Source: Rhodoluna limnophila
GTDB lineage: Bacteria > Actinomycetota > Actinomycetes > Actinomycetales > Microbacteriaceae
Length of the DNA: 14,996 bases
Reading direction: 5' to 3'
Assembly: GCA_943326655.2 (NCBI GenBank)
Contig: CALPUC020000008.1
Coordinates: 1-14,996 of the forward strand
The notes under the pieces are model-generated. The model saw only the letters and a list, made by a program, of their open reading frames with translations, was not told the DNA's origin and ran no database searches. The position numbers and the translations under genes were made by a program. How positions within the stretch are numbered: the first letter of the stretch is position 1; each line of letters starts with the position of its first letter. Below, in pieces: positions 6,471 to 13,325 of this stretch.

Positions 6471-8070
6471 ACGGTTGGTCGGTTGGTCGATCCCCCTGGT
6501 TTTTTTGGGGGTTCTGTTCTTCTGGCCGCTCGTCAACATTCTCAACCGCGGTTTTGAGGGCGACTGGGCGGTTCACCTAGTAGATGCGAGAGACTGGCAG
6601 ATAACCTGGTTCACGGTTTGGCAGGCCCTGGTTTCAACCGCAATCACCATCGCCCTGGCAGTTCCAGGCGCTTACATTCTTTACCGCAAGAATTTTGTTG
6701 GGCAGCGATTCATTCGATCGCTGATAACTATTCCGTTTATGCTGCCGACCATTGTGGTGGCTACGGGTTTCACAATTTTCCGAGATGCCGCCAACCTTTG
6801 GACGGATCCGATTGTTTGGATCATCGCCGCACACGTGTTTTTGAACTATGCCCTAGCTGTGCGCACCATCGGGAGTTACTGGATGTCTCTAGATCTTCAA
6901 ACCGAGGAGGCCGCCGCAATGGCCGGGGCTGGAAGGTTACGCACGGTTTTCAGTATCTCCATGCCTCAACTGAAACCGGCCATCATTTCAGCTACCGCTT
7001 CCACCTTCCTCTACTGCACAGCGAGCTACGGTGTAATTCTGGTGCTGGGCGGCGGGCAGATTCAATCGCTCGAAACCGAAATCGCTTCGGCAGCCAATAC
7101 CTTGCTCGACCTTCCAAAGGCATCGGCACTCGCGCTAATTCAAACGCTACTCAGTGTGGTGGCGTTCGGTATTTCTCAAACCGGAGGCCGAGCCAACATC
7201 GGCATTGAACTCGGCGACCACGATGGTCAGGTAAAGCGAGTGGATCGAAGAGACTGGCTGGCAATTGGAATTACTTTGCCTGTTGTGGCATTTCTAATCG
7301 CTACTCCAATGATTCAAATTGTCTGGAAGGCGTTTACCGAGGGATCCGGATTTGTCCAAAACTTTGTGAACCTGACATCGCTCGGAACCAGAAACGTTCT
7401 GAATATTTCTGTTCTTGATGCCGCGCTAAACAGTTTTAGAAACATGTTGATCTCCGCCAGCATCGCCCTGCTAGTTGGCGTGACGGTGTCTTACCTGCTG
7501 GCACTGCCGACCAAAAAACGTTCAACAGTCTTGATCAATCGAGTGCTTGATGTGATGTTTCTGCTGCCATTAGGTATATCAACCGTGGTGTTGGGTTTTG
7601 GCTACCTGGTTACCTTCGGTGGCTACCCGCTGCCACTTCGTGAAACTTGGCTGGTGGTTCCGCTCATCCAGTCGGTGATGGCGGTTCCGCTGGTAGTGCG
7701 CCTAATCTATCCGGCACTGGTTGCGCTGGATCGAAACCACATCGAGGCAGCTGCAACAGCTGGCGCTAATCGTTGGCAGTCTTTTTTGCTGATCGAACTT
7801 CCCATGGTTCGCTTCAGCCTTTACACGGCTGCCGCCTTTGCGGCTTTGGTCTCACTCGGCGAGTTTGGGGCTGCCAGCCTGCTGGCCTACGGCGATCAAG
7901 CCACGCTCCCCACAGTGCTCTACTCGCTGATTTCAAAACCCGGCGGGGACAACTACGGAATGGCTATGGCTGCGAGCACTCTCATCATTGTGCTCACCTT
8001 CGCAGTGGTGTTTGTAATCAGTCGCGAAAATCGACCGGAACCGAAGCCGAAGCGAAACGGCTTCGCATAA
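6463..8070 (+). CDS. thiP: Thiamine ABC transporter, fused permease
   Basis: A membrane channel of about 535 aa with two consecutive binding-protein-dependent permease domains, the same architecture and length as E. coli ThiP (536 aa, 12 TM). Each half has an EAA loop that docks to the ATPase: EEAAAMAGAGRLRTVFSISM in the first half and IEAAATAGANRWQSFLLIEL in the second. Hydrophobic helices fill the remainder, with a short basic C-terminal tail. Start choice: TTG 6463 has GGAG at 6451-6454 with an 8-nt spacer and overlaps the thiB stop by 8 bp. GTG 6454, three codons earlier, is the alternative but has a poorer ribosome site. No ATP-binding subunit (thiQ) follows, as the next gene is on the other strand. 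The last 53 bp overlap the convergent methyltransferase gene. Confidence 0.9.
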   Translation: MNKRLVGWSIPLVFLGVLFFWPLVNILNRGFEGDWAVHLVDARDWQITWFTVWQALVSTAITIALAVPGAYILYRKNFVGQRFIRSLITIPFMLPTIVVATGFTIFRDAANLWTDPIVWIIAAHVFLNYALAVRTIGSYWMSLDLQTEEAAAMAGAGRLRTVFSISMPQLKPAIISATASTFLYCTASYGVILVLGGGQIQSLETEIASAANTLLDLPKASALALIQTLLSVVAFGISQTGGRANIGIELGDHDGQVKRVDRRDWLAIGITLPVVAFLIATPMIQIVWKAFTEGSGFVQNFVNLTSLGTRNVLNISVLDAALNSFRNMLISASIALLVGVTVSYLLALPTKKRSTVLINRVLDVMFLLPLGISTVVLGFGYLVTFGGYPLPLRETWLVVPLIQSVMAVPLVVRLIYPALVALDRNHIEAAATAGANRWQSFLLIELPMVRFSLYTAAAFAALVSLGEFGAASLLAYGDQATLPTVLYSLISKPGGDNYGMAMAASTLIIVLTFAVVFVISRENRPEPKPKRNGFA

Positions 8071-8863
8071 CCTCAATAGCCTCGGGGTTTTGATCCATCA
8101 AAACAAATCGACGACCAAGTTCGGCCGCCACGAAACCGGTGGTTCCGGAACCTCCGAAGAAGTCGACAACTAAATCTCCCGGCTTAGAGGATGCCTGGAT
8201 GATTCGTCGAAGGATTCCGACTGGCTTCTGAGTGGGGTAGCCGGTTTTCTCAGTGCCGGTTGGGGAAACAATGGTGTGCCACCAAACGTCCGTGGGCAGT
8301 TTGCCTTTGGCAACCTTTTCCGGAGTTACTAGCCCGGGTGCCATGTAGGGCTCGCGGTCTACCGAAGTTGAGTCGAAGAAATACTTCTCCGGGTCTTTCA
8401 CGTAAACCAAAATAGTGTCGTGTTTTGCCGGCCACCGGCTTTTCGACTTTGCTCCATAGTCGTAGGCCCAGATGATTTCGTTGAGAAAGTTTTCTCTCCC
8501 AAAAAGTGCGTCTAGTAACACCTTCGCGTAGTGGGCTTCGCGGAAATCGAGATGAAGGTACAGCGTTCCCGAATCCTTAAGTAGTCGCCAGGCTTCTTCA
8601 AGTCTCGGTTCTAAAAAGCTCCAGTAGTCGGCGAATTCGTCGTCGTAGCCGAGAACCGTGTCTCGCACAATGTTGTAACGCTGACCCTTAAACCCAACCC
8701 GGTTGCCGGTTTCACTACGGGTGGTTGTTGACTTACCTCTGGTTTGTCTTCGTCCGGTGTTGAACGGGGGGTCGATGTAGATCAGCTGCACCGACTCGCT
8801 GGGCATAGCTTTTAGGTGCGATAGGTTATCCCCAAAGAGCACTAGATTTTTAGAGTCGGACAC
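8018..8863 (-). CDS. Orphan DNA methyltransferase, beta class (N6-adenine or N4-cytosine)
   Basis: Transfers a methyl group from S-adenosylmethionine to the exocyclic amine of a base at a specific DNA site. In its 281 aa the motif order is catalytic motif IV DPPF (31-34, in YIDPPFNTG), motif VIII-like KHDTILVY (148-155), then YPTQKP (209-214, motif X region) and SAM-binding motif I DFFGGSGTTG (234-243). The IV-before-I order defines the beta class, and DPPF slightly favours adenine. No restriction enzyme or specificity subunit is adjacent, so a solitary, possibly regulatory, methylase is likely; the recognition site cannot be read from the sequence. The start is GTG 8863; an ATG at 8865 is out of frame. 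A -10-like TAATCT ends 7 nt upstream and no Shine-Dalgarno is present. The 3' end overlaps thiP by 53 bp. Confidence 0.9.
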   Translation of the reverse strand: MSDSKNLVLFGDNLSHLKAMPSESVQLIYIDPPFNTGRRQTRGKSTTTRSETGNRVGFKGQRYNIVRDTVLGYDDEFADYWSFLEPRLEEAWRLLKDSGTLYLHLDFREAHYAKVLLDALFGRENFLNEIIWAYDYGAKSKSRWPAKHDTILVYVKDPEKYFFDSTSVDREPYMAPGLVTPEKVAKGKLPTDVWWHTIVSPTGTEKTGYPTQKPVGILRRIIQASSKPGDLVVDFFGGSGTTGFVAAELGRRFVLMDQNPEAIEVMRSRFASASVPVDFRD

Positions 8864-8870
8864 ATAGGAA

Positions 8871-8876
8871 AGATTA
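8871..8876 (-). promoter_or_regulatory. Putative -10 of leaderless methyltransferase promoter
   Basis: TAATCT on the minus strand is 7 nt from the GTG start codon, and there is no ribosome binding site in between. The 19-bp gap to the divergent acetyltransferase gene leaves no room for a longer leader. No -35 match was found. Confidence 0.35.
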
Positions 8877-8882
8877 ACTCAC

Positions 8883-9212
8883 ATGAACCCTGAAGTAGTT
8901 CACCAGCCAGATAGAAACCGCTACGCAATCTTCCTTGAGGGAGAAGAAGTCGGCGAGGCGAGTTACACCAAAAAGGAAGATCGCTGGGTTTTCGACCACA
9001 CTTTTGTGAACCCCGCCCATCAGGGAAAGAACTTGGCAGCCATTTTGGTTCGCGAAGCCTTCGCAGACGTTCGCGAAAACCAGCATGTTCTAGTTGAGCC
9101 AACCTGCTCCTACGTGGTGCGCTACATGGAGAAGCACCCTGAAACTCACGACCTACTGGCTCTGCCCATCGAAGAGGCCATAGCGGCCTGCAAACTTCCG
9201 CCCCGAAACTAG
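8883..9212 (+). CDS. Small GNAT-like N-acetyltransferase (YidJ/COG2388 type)
   Basis: A 109-aa protein of the short GCN5-related acetyltransferase group. Visible family features are an N-terminal beta hairpin with the FLEGEEVGEASY pattern, the acetyl-CoA loop region DHTFVNPAHQGKNLAAILV (38-56), in which QGKNLA replaces the usual R/QGxGLA, and the conserved EPTCSYVVRYMEKHPE (72-87) typical of this subfamily. The substrate is unknown; some relatives are proposed to act on small metabolites or protein lysines. The start lies 19 bp from the divergent methyltransferase start. Its stop TAG shares the palindrome CTAG with the stop of the convergent hydrolase. Confidence 0.85.
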   Translation: MNPEVVHQPDRNRYAIFLEGEEVGEASYTKKEDRWVFDHTFVNPAHQGKNLAAILVREAFADVRENQHVLVEPTCSYVVRYMEKHPETHDLLALPIEEAIAACKLPPRN

Positions 9213-10066
9213 AGGTGTGCTTCTAGCCAGGCTGCTAGATCGTTCAGCACTTCATCCTGGTTGGTTTCGTTGTAAACCTCGTGCCTCGCGCCCTCGTAAA
9301 CAAAAAGCACGATGTCGTCTACCCCGCGCTTGCGAAAGGCTTTAGCCAGCAGCACGTTTCCGCGCTCTCCAGCGAGTGAGTCATCGCTGCCAACCTGCAG
9401 CAAAATCGGAACATTGGGGTCGATGGTTTTCTTCGGCCCGCCGAGGAGTTTAATGGTGTCGACAATTCCAACCACCTCGGAAAAAGACTCTTTGAAGTTC
9501 AATGGATCTTCGCGGAACTTTTTACCAACTTCAAGGTTTCGGCTCAGCCATTCTCCACCGGAAGCGTTTGGCATATTGGCCCACTTCTTATTTAGCTTGC
9601 CACTGTTCATAACTCCTGGCATCAACAAAGACGAGCCGCTGAGCACCAGGGCGTCTAGATCGCTCGAGTACTTATCGTGAAGTCTCTGGGCCAACATCGA
9701 GCCCCAGCTGTGTCCTAGCATCACCAGTTTGGTATTTGGGTGTTCCGCTTTGATTAGCTCGGTTAGTGATCTAACCTCCGCTAGCACGGCGTCCATGCCG
9801 CCAGGGCCTAGTAGCCCTTGACGCTTCGTGATTCCCGCCTCAACCATTTGCTTTCCGGTTAGGCCGTGCCCTCGATGGTCGTCTGAGTAAACGGCGTAGC
9901 CCAGCGAATTGAGTTTCTTAGCAACGTGGTCGTAGCGTCTAGAGTGCTCACCAATCCCGTGCAACAGTTGCACTACCGCTTTTGGTGAGGCTACCGGCCA
10001 TTCCCAAAAAACGATTTCAACGTCGTGCTTGTCTATAAAACTTCTGCGAAGAGGAAGGTCAGTCAT
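9209..10066 (-). CDS. Alpha/beta hydrolase, monoacylglycerol lipase / lysophospholipase-like
   Basis: A predicted serine esterase that cleaves monoacylglycerols or lysophospholipids (Hydrolase_4 type). It has 285 aa with no signal peptide, so it is likely cytoplasmic. The oxyanion-side motif LLHGIGEHSRRY (34-45) and the strand DDHRGHG (62-68) are diagnostic of the monoglyceride-lipase family. The nucleophile elbow is GHSWG with Ser120. The probable acid is Asp229 (or Asp228) in VGSDDSLAG, and the base is His262 in GARHEVYNE. The ATG at 10066 has a -10-like TATTCT ending 6 nt upstream and no Shine-Dalgarno. It is a single gene, convergent with the GNAT gene and divergent from the flavocytochrome operon. 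The natural substrate is not certain. Confidence 0.88.
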   Translation of the reverse strand: MTDLPLRRSFIDKHDVEIVFWEWPVASPKAVVQLLHGIGEHSRRYDHVAKKLNSLGYAVYSDDHRGHGLTGKQMVEAGITKRQGLLGPGGMDAVLAEVRSLTELIKAEHPNTKLVMLGHSWGSMLAQRLHDKYSSDLDALVLSGSSLLMPGVMNSGKLNKKWANMPNASGGEWLSRNLEVGKKFREDPLNFKESFSEVVGIVDTIKLLGGPKKTIDPNVPILLQVGSDDSLAGERGNVLLAKAFRKRGVDDIVLFVYEGARHEVYNETNQDEVLNDLAAWLEAHL

Positions 10067-10072
10067 AATGCG

Positions 10073-10078
10073 AGAATA
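10073..10078 (-). promoter_or_regulatory. Putative -10 of leaderless hydrolase promoter
   Basis: TATTCT on the minus strand stands exactly 6 nt before the ATG of the hydrolase, the same geometry as at pheA and pgm. No -35 match is evident. Confidence 0.4.
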
Positions 10079-10118
10079 CTCTTCAATTCCCTGAAATGAT
10101 TAGGAGAAGGTACTCAGG

Positions 10119-10147
10119 TTGCTCACAGGAAACTCCCAAGTTACTAA
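10119..10147 (+). promoter_or_regulatory. Putative promoter of the flavocytochrome-apbE operon
   Basis: TTGCTC (10119-10124) and TACTAA (10142-10147) are 17 bp apart in the 95-bp gap between the divergent hydrolase and the operon. A start near 10154 would leave a leader of about 8 nt. AGG at 10151-10153 is the only weak ribosome-site candidate. The match to consensus is modest. Confidence 0.3.
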
Positions 10148-10161
10148 CACAGGCTTAAGGC

Positions 10162-11580
10162 ATGAATCAGGAAGCATCCGAGATAACGCTAACCCCGCCT
10201 AACCAGCGGGTGCGTTTGGGTGCGAAAAAATACCTAGAGCTCAAGCGCTCCCAAGACATCATCGAAACAATCGCCTGGTTCACCGTAGTTTTAGTGGCAG
10301 CCATGTTCTTTCTCGATGGTGGGATCACGCAATTCTCGTCTCTAACCGACATCCTCGGTTCTATTTCTCGGCTTACAGCTCTAGTTGGCACGAACCTGCT
10401 TTTGATTCACACCCTGCTTGTGGCTCGAGTGCCCTGGTTAGATGCTCTATACGGGCACGACAAAGTGACTATCGCTCACAAAAAACTTGGTAAGCCGATT
10501 CTCTACATAATCAGCGCCCACTTCTTAGCCTCGCTCATACAGTTCGCCATCCTCGACGGAAAATCACTGGTCGACGAGATGGTCTACCTGTTCGTGGAGG
10601 TGCCCGATATGTGGAGCGCCACGGTTGGCTTCACGCTGATGATCGTGGTTGTAGCAACCTCAATCAACGCGGCACGAAAAAAACTCAGCTACGAGGCCTG
10701 GTACATCATTCACCTACTGGCGTACGCATCGATTCTGGCGGCGGTGCCTCACCAGTTCACCACCGGCTCAGACATTGCCGGAAAACCTCTACAGACTCTC
10801 TACTGGGTGAGCCTTTACCTGTTCGTTGCTCTAAACGTGATCTGGTACCGAGTGCTAGCGCCAATAGTGGCAAACCTCGGTGTTGGTCTAAAAGTGACTC
10901 GGGTAACGCGCGAATCCAGCGACACGGTCTCGGTATACCTAGGTGGTCGCGGTTTGGAAAGACTTGGCGGCCAGGCCGGGCAGTTCTACATGCTACGGAT
11001 CATGAACCGAGCCAATTGGGCGAAACCACACCCATTCTCAATTTCTGCCGCACCTAACAACCGATTTGTGCGCTTCACAATAGGCGCCCGAGGAGATTTC
11101 ACCAATGCTATGGCCGATCTCAAAGTGGGCACTCGCGTTTTCCTCGAAGGACCATACGGTGTTTTCACGGAAGATCGTCGCACGCAGGAGAAGGTAACCC
11201 TCATCGCGGCCGGGGTTGGCGCACCGCCAATCAGAGCTCTGGCTGAATCGATGGCGGCAAAGCCTGGCGACATCACCATTCTTTACCGCGTTCGAAATCA
11301 CGAAGACGCTACTTTGCTTGGCGAATTGAAGTCGTTGGCCGAGGAGCGCGGTTTCCACCTTCACGTCTTGGCTGGCTCGCGCGGTAGCGCAAACTCGTGG
11401 TTGCCTGCGGACGAGCAAGACCTCCCCGACCAGACCAGACTTATAAAAATGGCCCCCTATGTTTCGGAATCAGACGTTTACGTTTGCGGCCCGGCAGCTT
11501 GGGCGAAGTCAGTAGAGAAAACGTTGCAAAGAGTTGGCACCCCCGCCAACCAAATCCATGTTGAGGAGTTTGCCTGGTGA
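10162..11580 (+). CDS. Ferric-reductase-like flavocytochrome (diheme membrane domain + FAD/NAD(P)H domain)
   Basis: Predicted to move electrons from cytoplasmic NAD(P)H through FAD and two b hemes across the membrane. It has 472 aa. Residues 35-235 hold about six hydrophobic helices. His106 and His120, 14 apart, and His184 and His197, 13 apart, fit the two bis-histidine heme pairs of ferric reductase/NADPH oxidase proteins. From about 243 on lies a ferredoxin-NADP reductase-like module with the FAD motif HPFSIS (290-295), nicotinamide-nucleotide loop GVGAPPIRAL (351-360), VCGP (441-444) and a terminal EEFAW with the C-terminal aromatic residue usual in these reductases. The next gene overlaps by 4 bp (GTGA). 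With FMN-binding proteins and ApbE downstream, the likely electron acceptor is the extracytoplasmic FMN domain rather than oxygen, but this is inference. Confidence 0.92.
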   Translation: MNQEASEITLTPPNQRVRLGAKKYLELKRSQDIIETIAWFTVVLVAAMFFLDGGITQFSSLTDILGSISRLTALVGTNLLLIHTLLVARVPWLDALYGHDKVTIAHKKLGKPILYIISAHFLASLIQFAILDGKSLVDEMVYLFVEVPDMWSATVGFTLMIVVVATSINAARKKLSYEAWYIIHLLAYASILAAVPHQFTTGSDIAGKPLQTLYWVSLYLFVALNVIWYRVLAPIVANLGVGLKVTRVTRESSDTVSVYLGGRGLERLGGQAGQFYMLRIMNRANWAKPHPFSISAAPNNRFVRFTIGARGDFTNAMADLKVGTRVFLEGPYGVFTEDRRTQEKVTLIAAGVGAPPIRALAESMAAKPGDITILYRVRNHEDATLLGELKSLAEERGFHLHVLAGSRGSANSWLPADEQDLPDQTRLIKMAPYVSESDVYVCGPAAWAKSVEKTLQRVGTPANQIHVEEFAW

Positions 11581-12113
11581 GAAGTTCAAGTAAAACATTC
11601 GTAGGTTTAGCCGGTCTCGGCATCCTCGTGGCAGCAGCGCGAGCCGGTATGCCTTTACCCGACCCATCGGCACTCGCCAATGAGCCGGCAACAAATGTAG
11701 ACGTGGGGCCAACGGCAACCGCCACTCCAACTCCAACCGCAACGGCAACCGCCACTGCGAAGCCAAAACCCGGGACAAAGCCGAAGCCAGCGACAAAACC
11801 AGCCGCGACGCCTACACCAAAGCCAACCACGCCAACCACGCCTCCGGCAACGGGAACGGCCGTTTCGCAGACCAGTGCTGCCATTAGATACGAGTACGGA
11901 ACCATTCAGGTGAAGGTAACTAAAGACGCCGGGAATATCACTGCCGTTTCGTATTTGAAATCCAGCTACACTCGGCTTCCAAAGGGAACACTGACCTACC
12001 TGGTCAATGCCTCGATTCAAGCAAATGGCTCGAATTTCACCAAGGTGAGCCGTGCCACGGTAACCACAGATGCCTATAAGAAGGCACTGGAGGATGCGCT
12101 TGCAAAGTTCTAA
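11577..12113 (+). CDS. Exported FMN-binding-domain protein with Thr/Pro/Lys linker (copy 1)
   Basis: A probable extracytoplasmic flavoprotein accepting electrons from the flavocytochrome. It has 178 aa. The GTG start overlaps the upstream stop (GTGA) and has GGAG at 11565-11568 eight bases before. A hydrophobic segment (8-20) then ALA at 32-34 suggests export, by cleavage or as an anchor. Residues 46-93 are a low-complexity Ala/Thr/Pro, then Lys/Pro linker, a cell-wall-spanning type spacer. The C-terminal 80 residues match the FMN_bind fold of NqrC/RnfG, with YGTIQVKVTKDAGNITAVSYL and VSRATVTTDAYKKAL. Thr161 corresponds to the threonine that ApbE esterifies with FMN in Dxx(S/T)GAT. Here the Asp is Thr155 and the Gly is Arg159, so flavinylation is plausible, not proven. 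Confidence 0.85.
   Translation: MRSSSKTFVGLAGLGILVAAARAGMPLPDPSALANEPATNVDVGPTATATPTPTATATATAKPKPGTKPKPATKPAATPTPKPTTPTTPPATGTAVSQTSAAIRYEYGTIQVKVTKDAGNITAVSYLKSSYTRLPKGTLTYLVNASIQANGSNFTKVSRATVTTDAYKKALEDALAKF
11710..11756 (+). repeat. 17-bp tandem direct repeat inside linker of FMN-binding protein 1
   Basis: CAACGGCAACCGCCACT occurs exactly at 11710-11726 and again at 11740-11756, a period of 30 bp or ten codons. It encodes part of the Thr/Ala-rich linker. Similar but inexact Lys-Pro repeats follow to about 11835. Such in-frame repeats can expand or contract by slippage and so change linker length. Confidence 0.8.
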
Positions 12114-12534
12114 CCTTTACACTTTCCAGAAATCAGTTGCCGGGAAACGTCGATATAAAACCTCGACGATTGTCATCGCTGCGCTATCGCTAGTTGGCGG
12201 GGTCGGAATCGATTTGTGGCTAAACCCCAACGCTCTGGCTATGTTTGCGCCGACCAACACGGTTATCAACGGTGGAGTAACAACCGCTACCGGGCTATCG
12301 GTTGAATCCGGGTACGGGCCAGTTCAGGTTCAGATCACAAGTGATAGCGGTAAGTTAACCAAAATCGAGATGGTGCGGGCGATATCAACCGGAGGTCGCG
12401 ATGCGGCATTTCCACTCTTGATTGCCGCAGCTATCGAGGCAAACGGATCAAATATCGGCAATGTGAGCCAGGCCACTTACACCAGTGATGCCTTTAGAAA
12501 ATCTCTGGATTCTGCTATCGCGAAAATAAAGTAA
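12100..12534 (+). CDS. Membrane-anchored FMN-binding-domain protein (copy 2)
   Basis: Second FMN_bind protein, 144 aa from the TTG at 12100. This start has GGAGG (12089-12093) with a 6-nt spacer and overlaps the previous gene by 14 bp. ATG 12094 and ATG 12070 are in-frame alternatives with poorer spacing. A basic KRRYK precedes one hydrophobic helix (about 22-38), followed by NPNALAM, a possible signal peptidase site. The domain reads YGPVQVQITSDSGKLTKIEMV and VSQATYTSDAFRKSLDSAI. Thr126 is the predicted FMN acceptor; the usual Asp and Gly of the flavinylation motif are Gly and Gln. Shared PNALA/PSALA, PTN/ATN, ANGSN and VSxATxT blocks show it is a paralogue of the preceding gene, but without the long linker. 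The stop overlaps the apbE ATG (TAATG). Confidence 0.85.
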   Translation: MQSSNLYTFQKSVAGKRRYKTSTIVIAALSLVGGVGIDLWLNPNALAMFAPTNTVINGGVTTATGLSVESGYGPVQVQITSDSGKLTKIEMVRAISTGGRDAAFPLLIAAAIEANGSNIGNVSQATYTSDAFRKSLDSAIAKIK

Positions 12535-13325
12535 TGGCAGCTTTCAAACACCTAGAAGAATGCATGGGGACGGTATTCGTTTTTCAAGGGCATAGCAACT
12601 TAGAGCAAACTGAACTTCAGCGACTTCTCAAAGCAGCCTGTGAGCCTCTTCATGAAGCCGACCGGGTGTTTTCTAGATACAAGCCCGACTCCCCGATTAG
12701 CCAGTTGGCCCGCGGTGAGATTTCGGTGGCGAAGTGCCCTCCTTCGGTAGAAGCAGTTTGGGAACTTTGCGAGCAGTGGGAGAAAACCACCGGTGGCTAT
12801 TTCAGCGCATTTCAACTCGATCACACCTTCGACCCTTCGGGTCTGGTGAAGACCTGGGCGGCCAAGCAGGCGATAGAGATACTGCTTATGTCTGGGGTTC
12901 GTGACTTTAGCCTCAACAGTGGCGGCGACATTTGGCTGAGCGATGATTTATCGGAAGACGACGATTGGAAGGTGGGGATCGCCCTTCCAGTGACGATTGC
13001 CGCGCCCGAGGCTGGCATCCTGACCGTGGTAAATCTAAAAGACACCGAGTTTCGGTCAATAGCCACCAGTGGCACGGCTGAGCGAGGCGAGCATATTTGG
13101 GATCCTCAGAACGCCTCGATTGCGCATAGTGACATTGTGCAGGTGACTGTTTTGGCGAGAGACCTGGTAACCGCAGATGTTTGGGCCACGGCAGCCTTTG
13201 CCGAAGGCCCCAGCTGCCTAGCCCGCTTGGGTCGTGAGCCTGGAATCGAAGCCCTAGTGGTCTTTAGAGACGGGCGCATCGACGGCACAGACGGCTTTGC
13301 TGAGGTTCTGCGCGGCTCGCTCTAA
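12534..13325 (+). CDS. apbE: FAD:protein FMN transferase (ApbE family)
   Basis: Attaches FMN from FAD to a threonine of target proteins through a phosphoester bond. It has 263 aa, somewhat shorter than the about 330 aa of secreted ApbE proteins because no signal peptide or lipobox is present; the ATG overlaps the previous stop, so no longer N-terminus exists in this frame. Family motifs in order: MGT (11-13), FDPSGLVKTWA (99-109), NSGGDI (128-133), ATSGTAERGEHIWDP (177-191), and ADVWATAAF (214-222) at the metal-binding region near the C-terminus. The two FMN-binding proteins immediately upstream are its obvious targets. The 3' end overlaps the convergent thioesterase by 4 bp. Lack of an export signal raises the question of where flavinylation occurs. 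Confidence 0.92.
   Translation: MAAFKHLEECMGTVFVFQGHSNLEQTELQRLLKAACEPLHEADRVFSRYKPDSPISQLARGEISVAKCPPSVEAVWELCEQWEKTTGGYFSAFQLDHTFDPSGLVKTWAAKQAIEILLMSGVRDFSLNSGGDIWLSDDLSEDDDWKVGIALPVTIAAPEAGILTVVNLKDTEFRSIATSGTAERGEHIWDPQNASIAHSDIVQVTVLARDLVTADVWATAAFAEGPSCLARLGREPGIEALVVFRDGRIDGTDGFAEVLRGSL

Noticed and set aside
6618..7208. 196-aa plus-strand frame inside thiP
   Set aside because: It is an out-of-frame shadow of thiP, rich in Arg/His/Ser, with no recognisable domain.
11441..11905. 154-aa minus-strand frame rich in Gly/Val/Ala
   Set aside because: It is the antisense shadow of the Thr/Pro/Ala linker of FMN-binding protein 1; its repetitive look comes from the linker codons.
12070..12099. 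ATG at 12070 as the start of FMN-binding protein 2
   Set aside because: No ribosome site precedes it, it would overlap copy 1 by 44 bp, and TTG 12100 has GGAGG at ideal spacing. It is not fully excluded.
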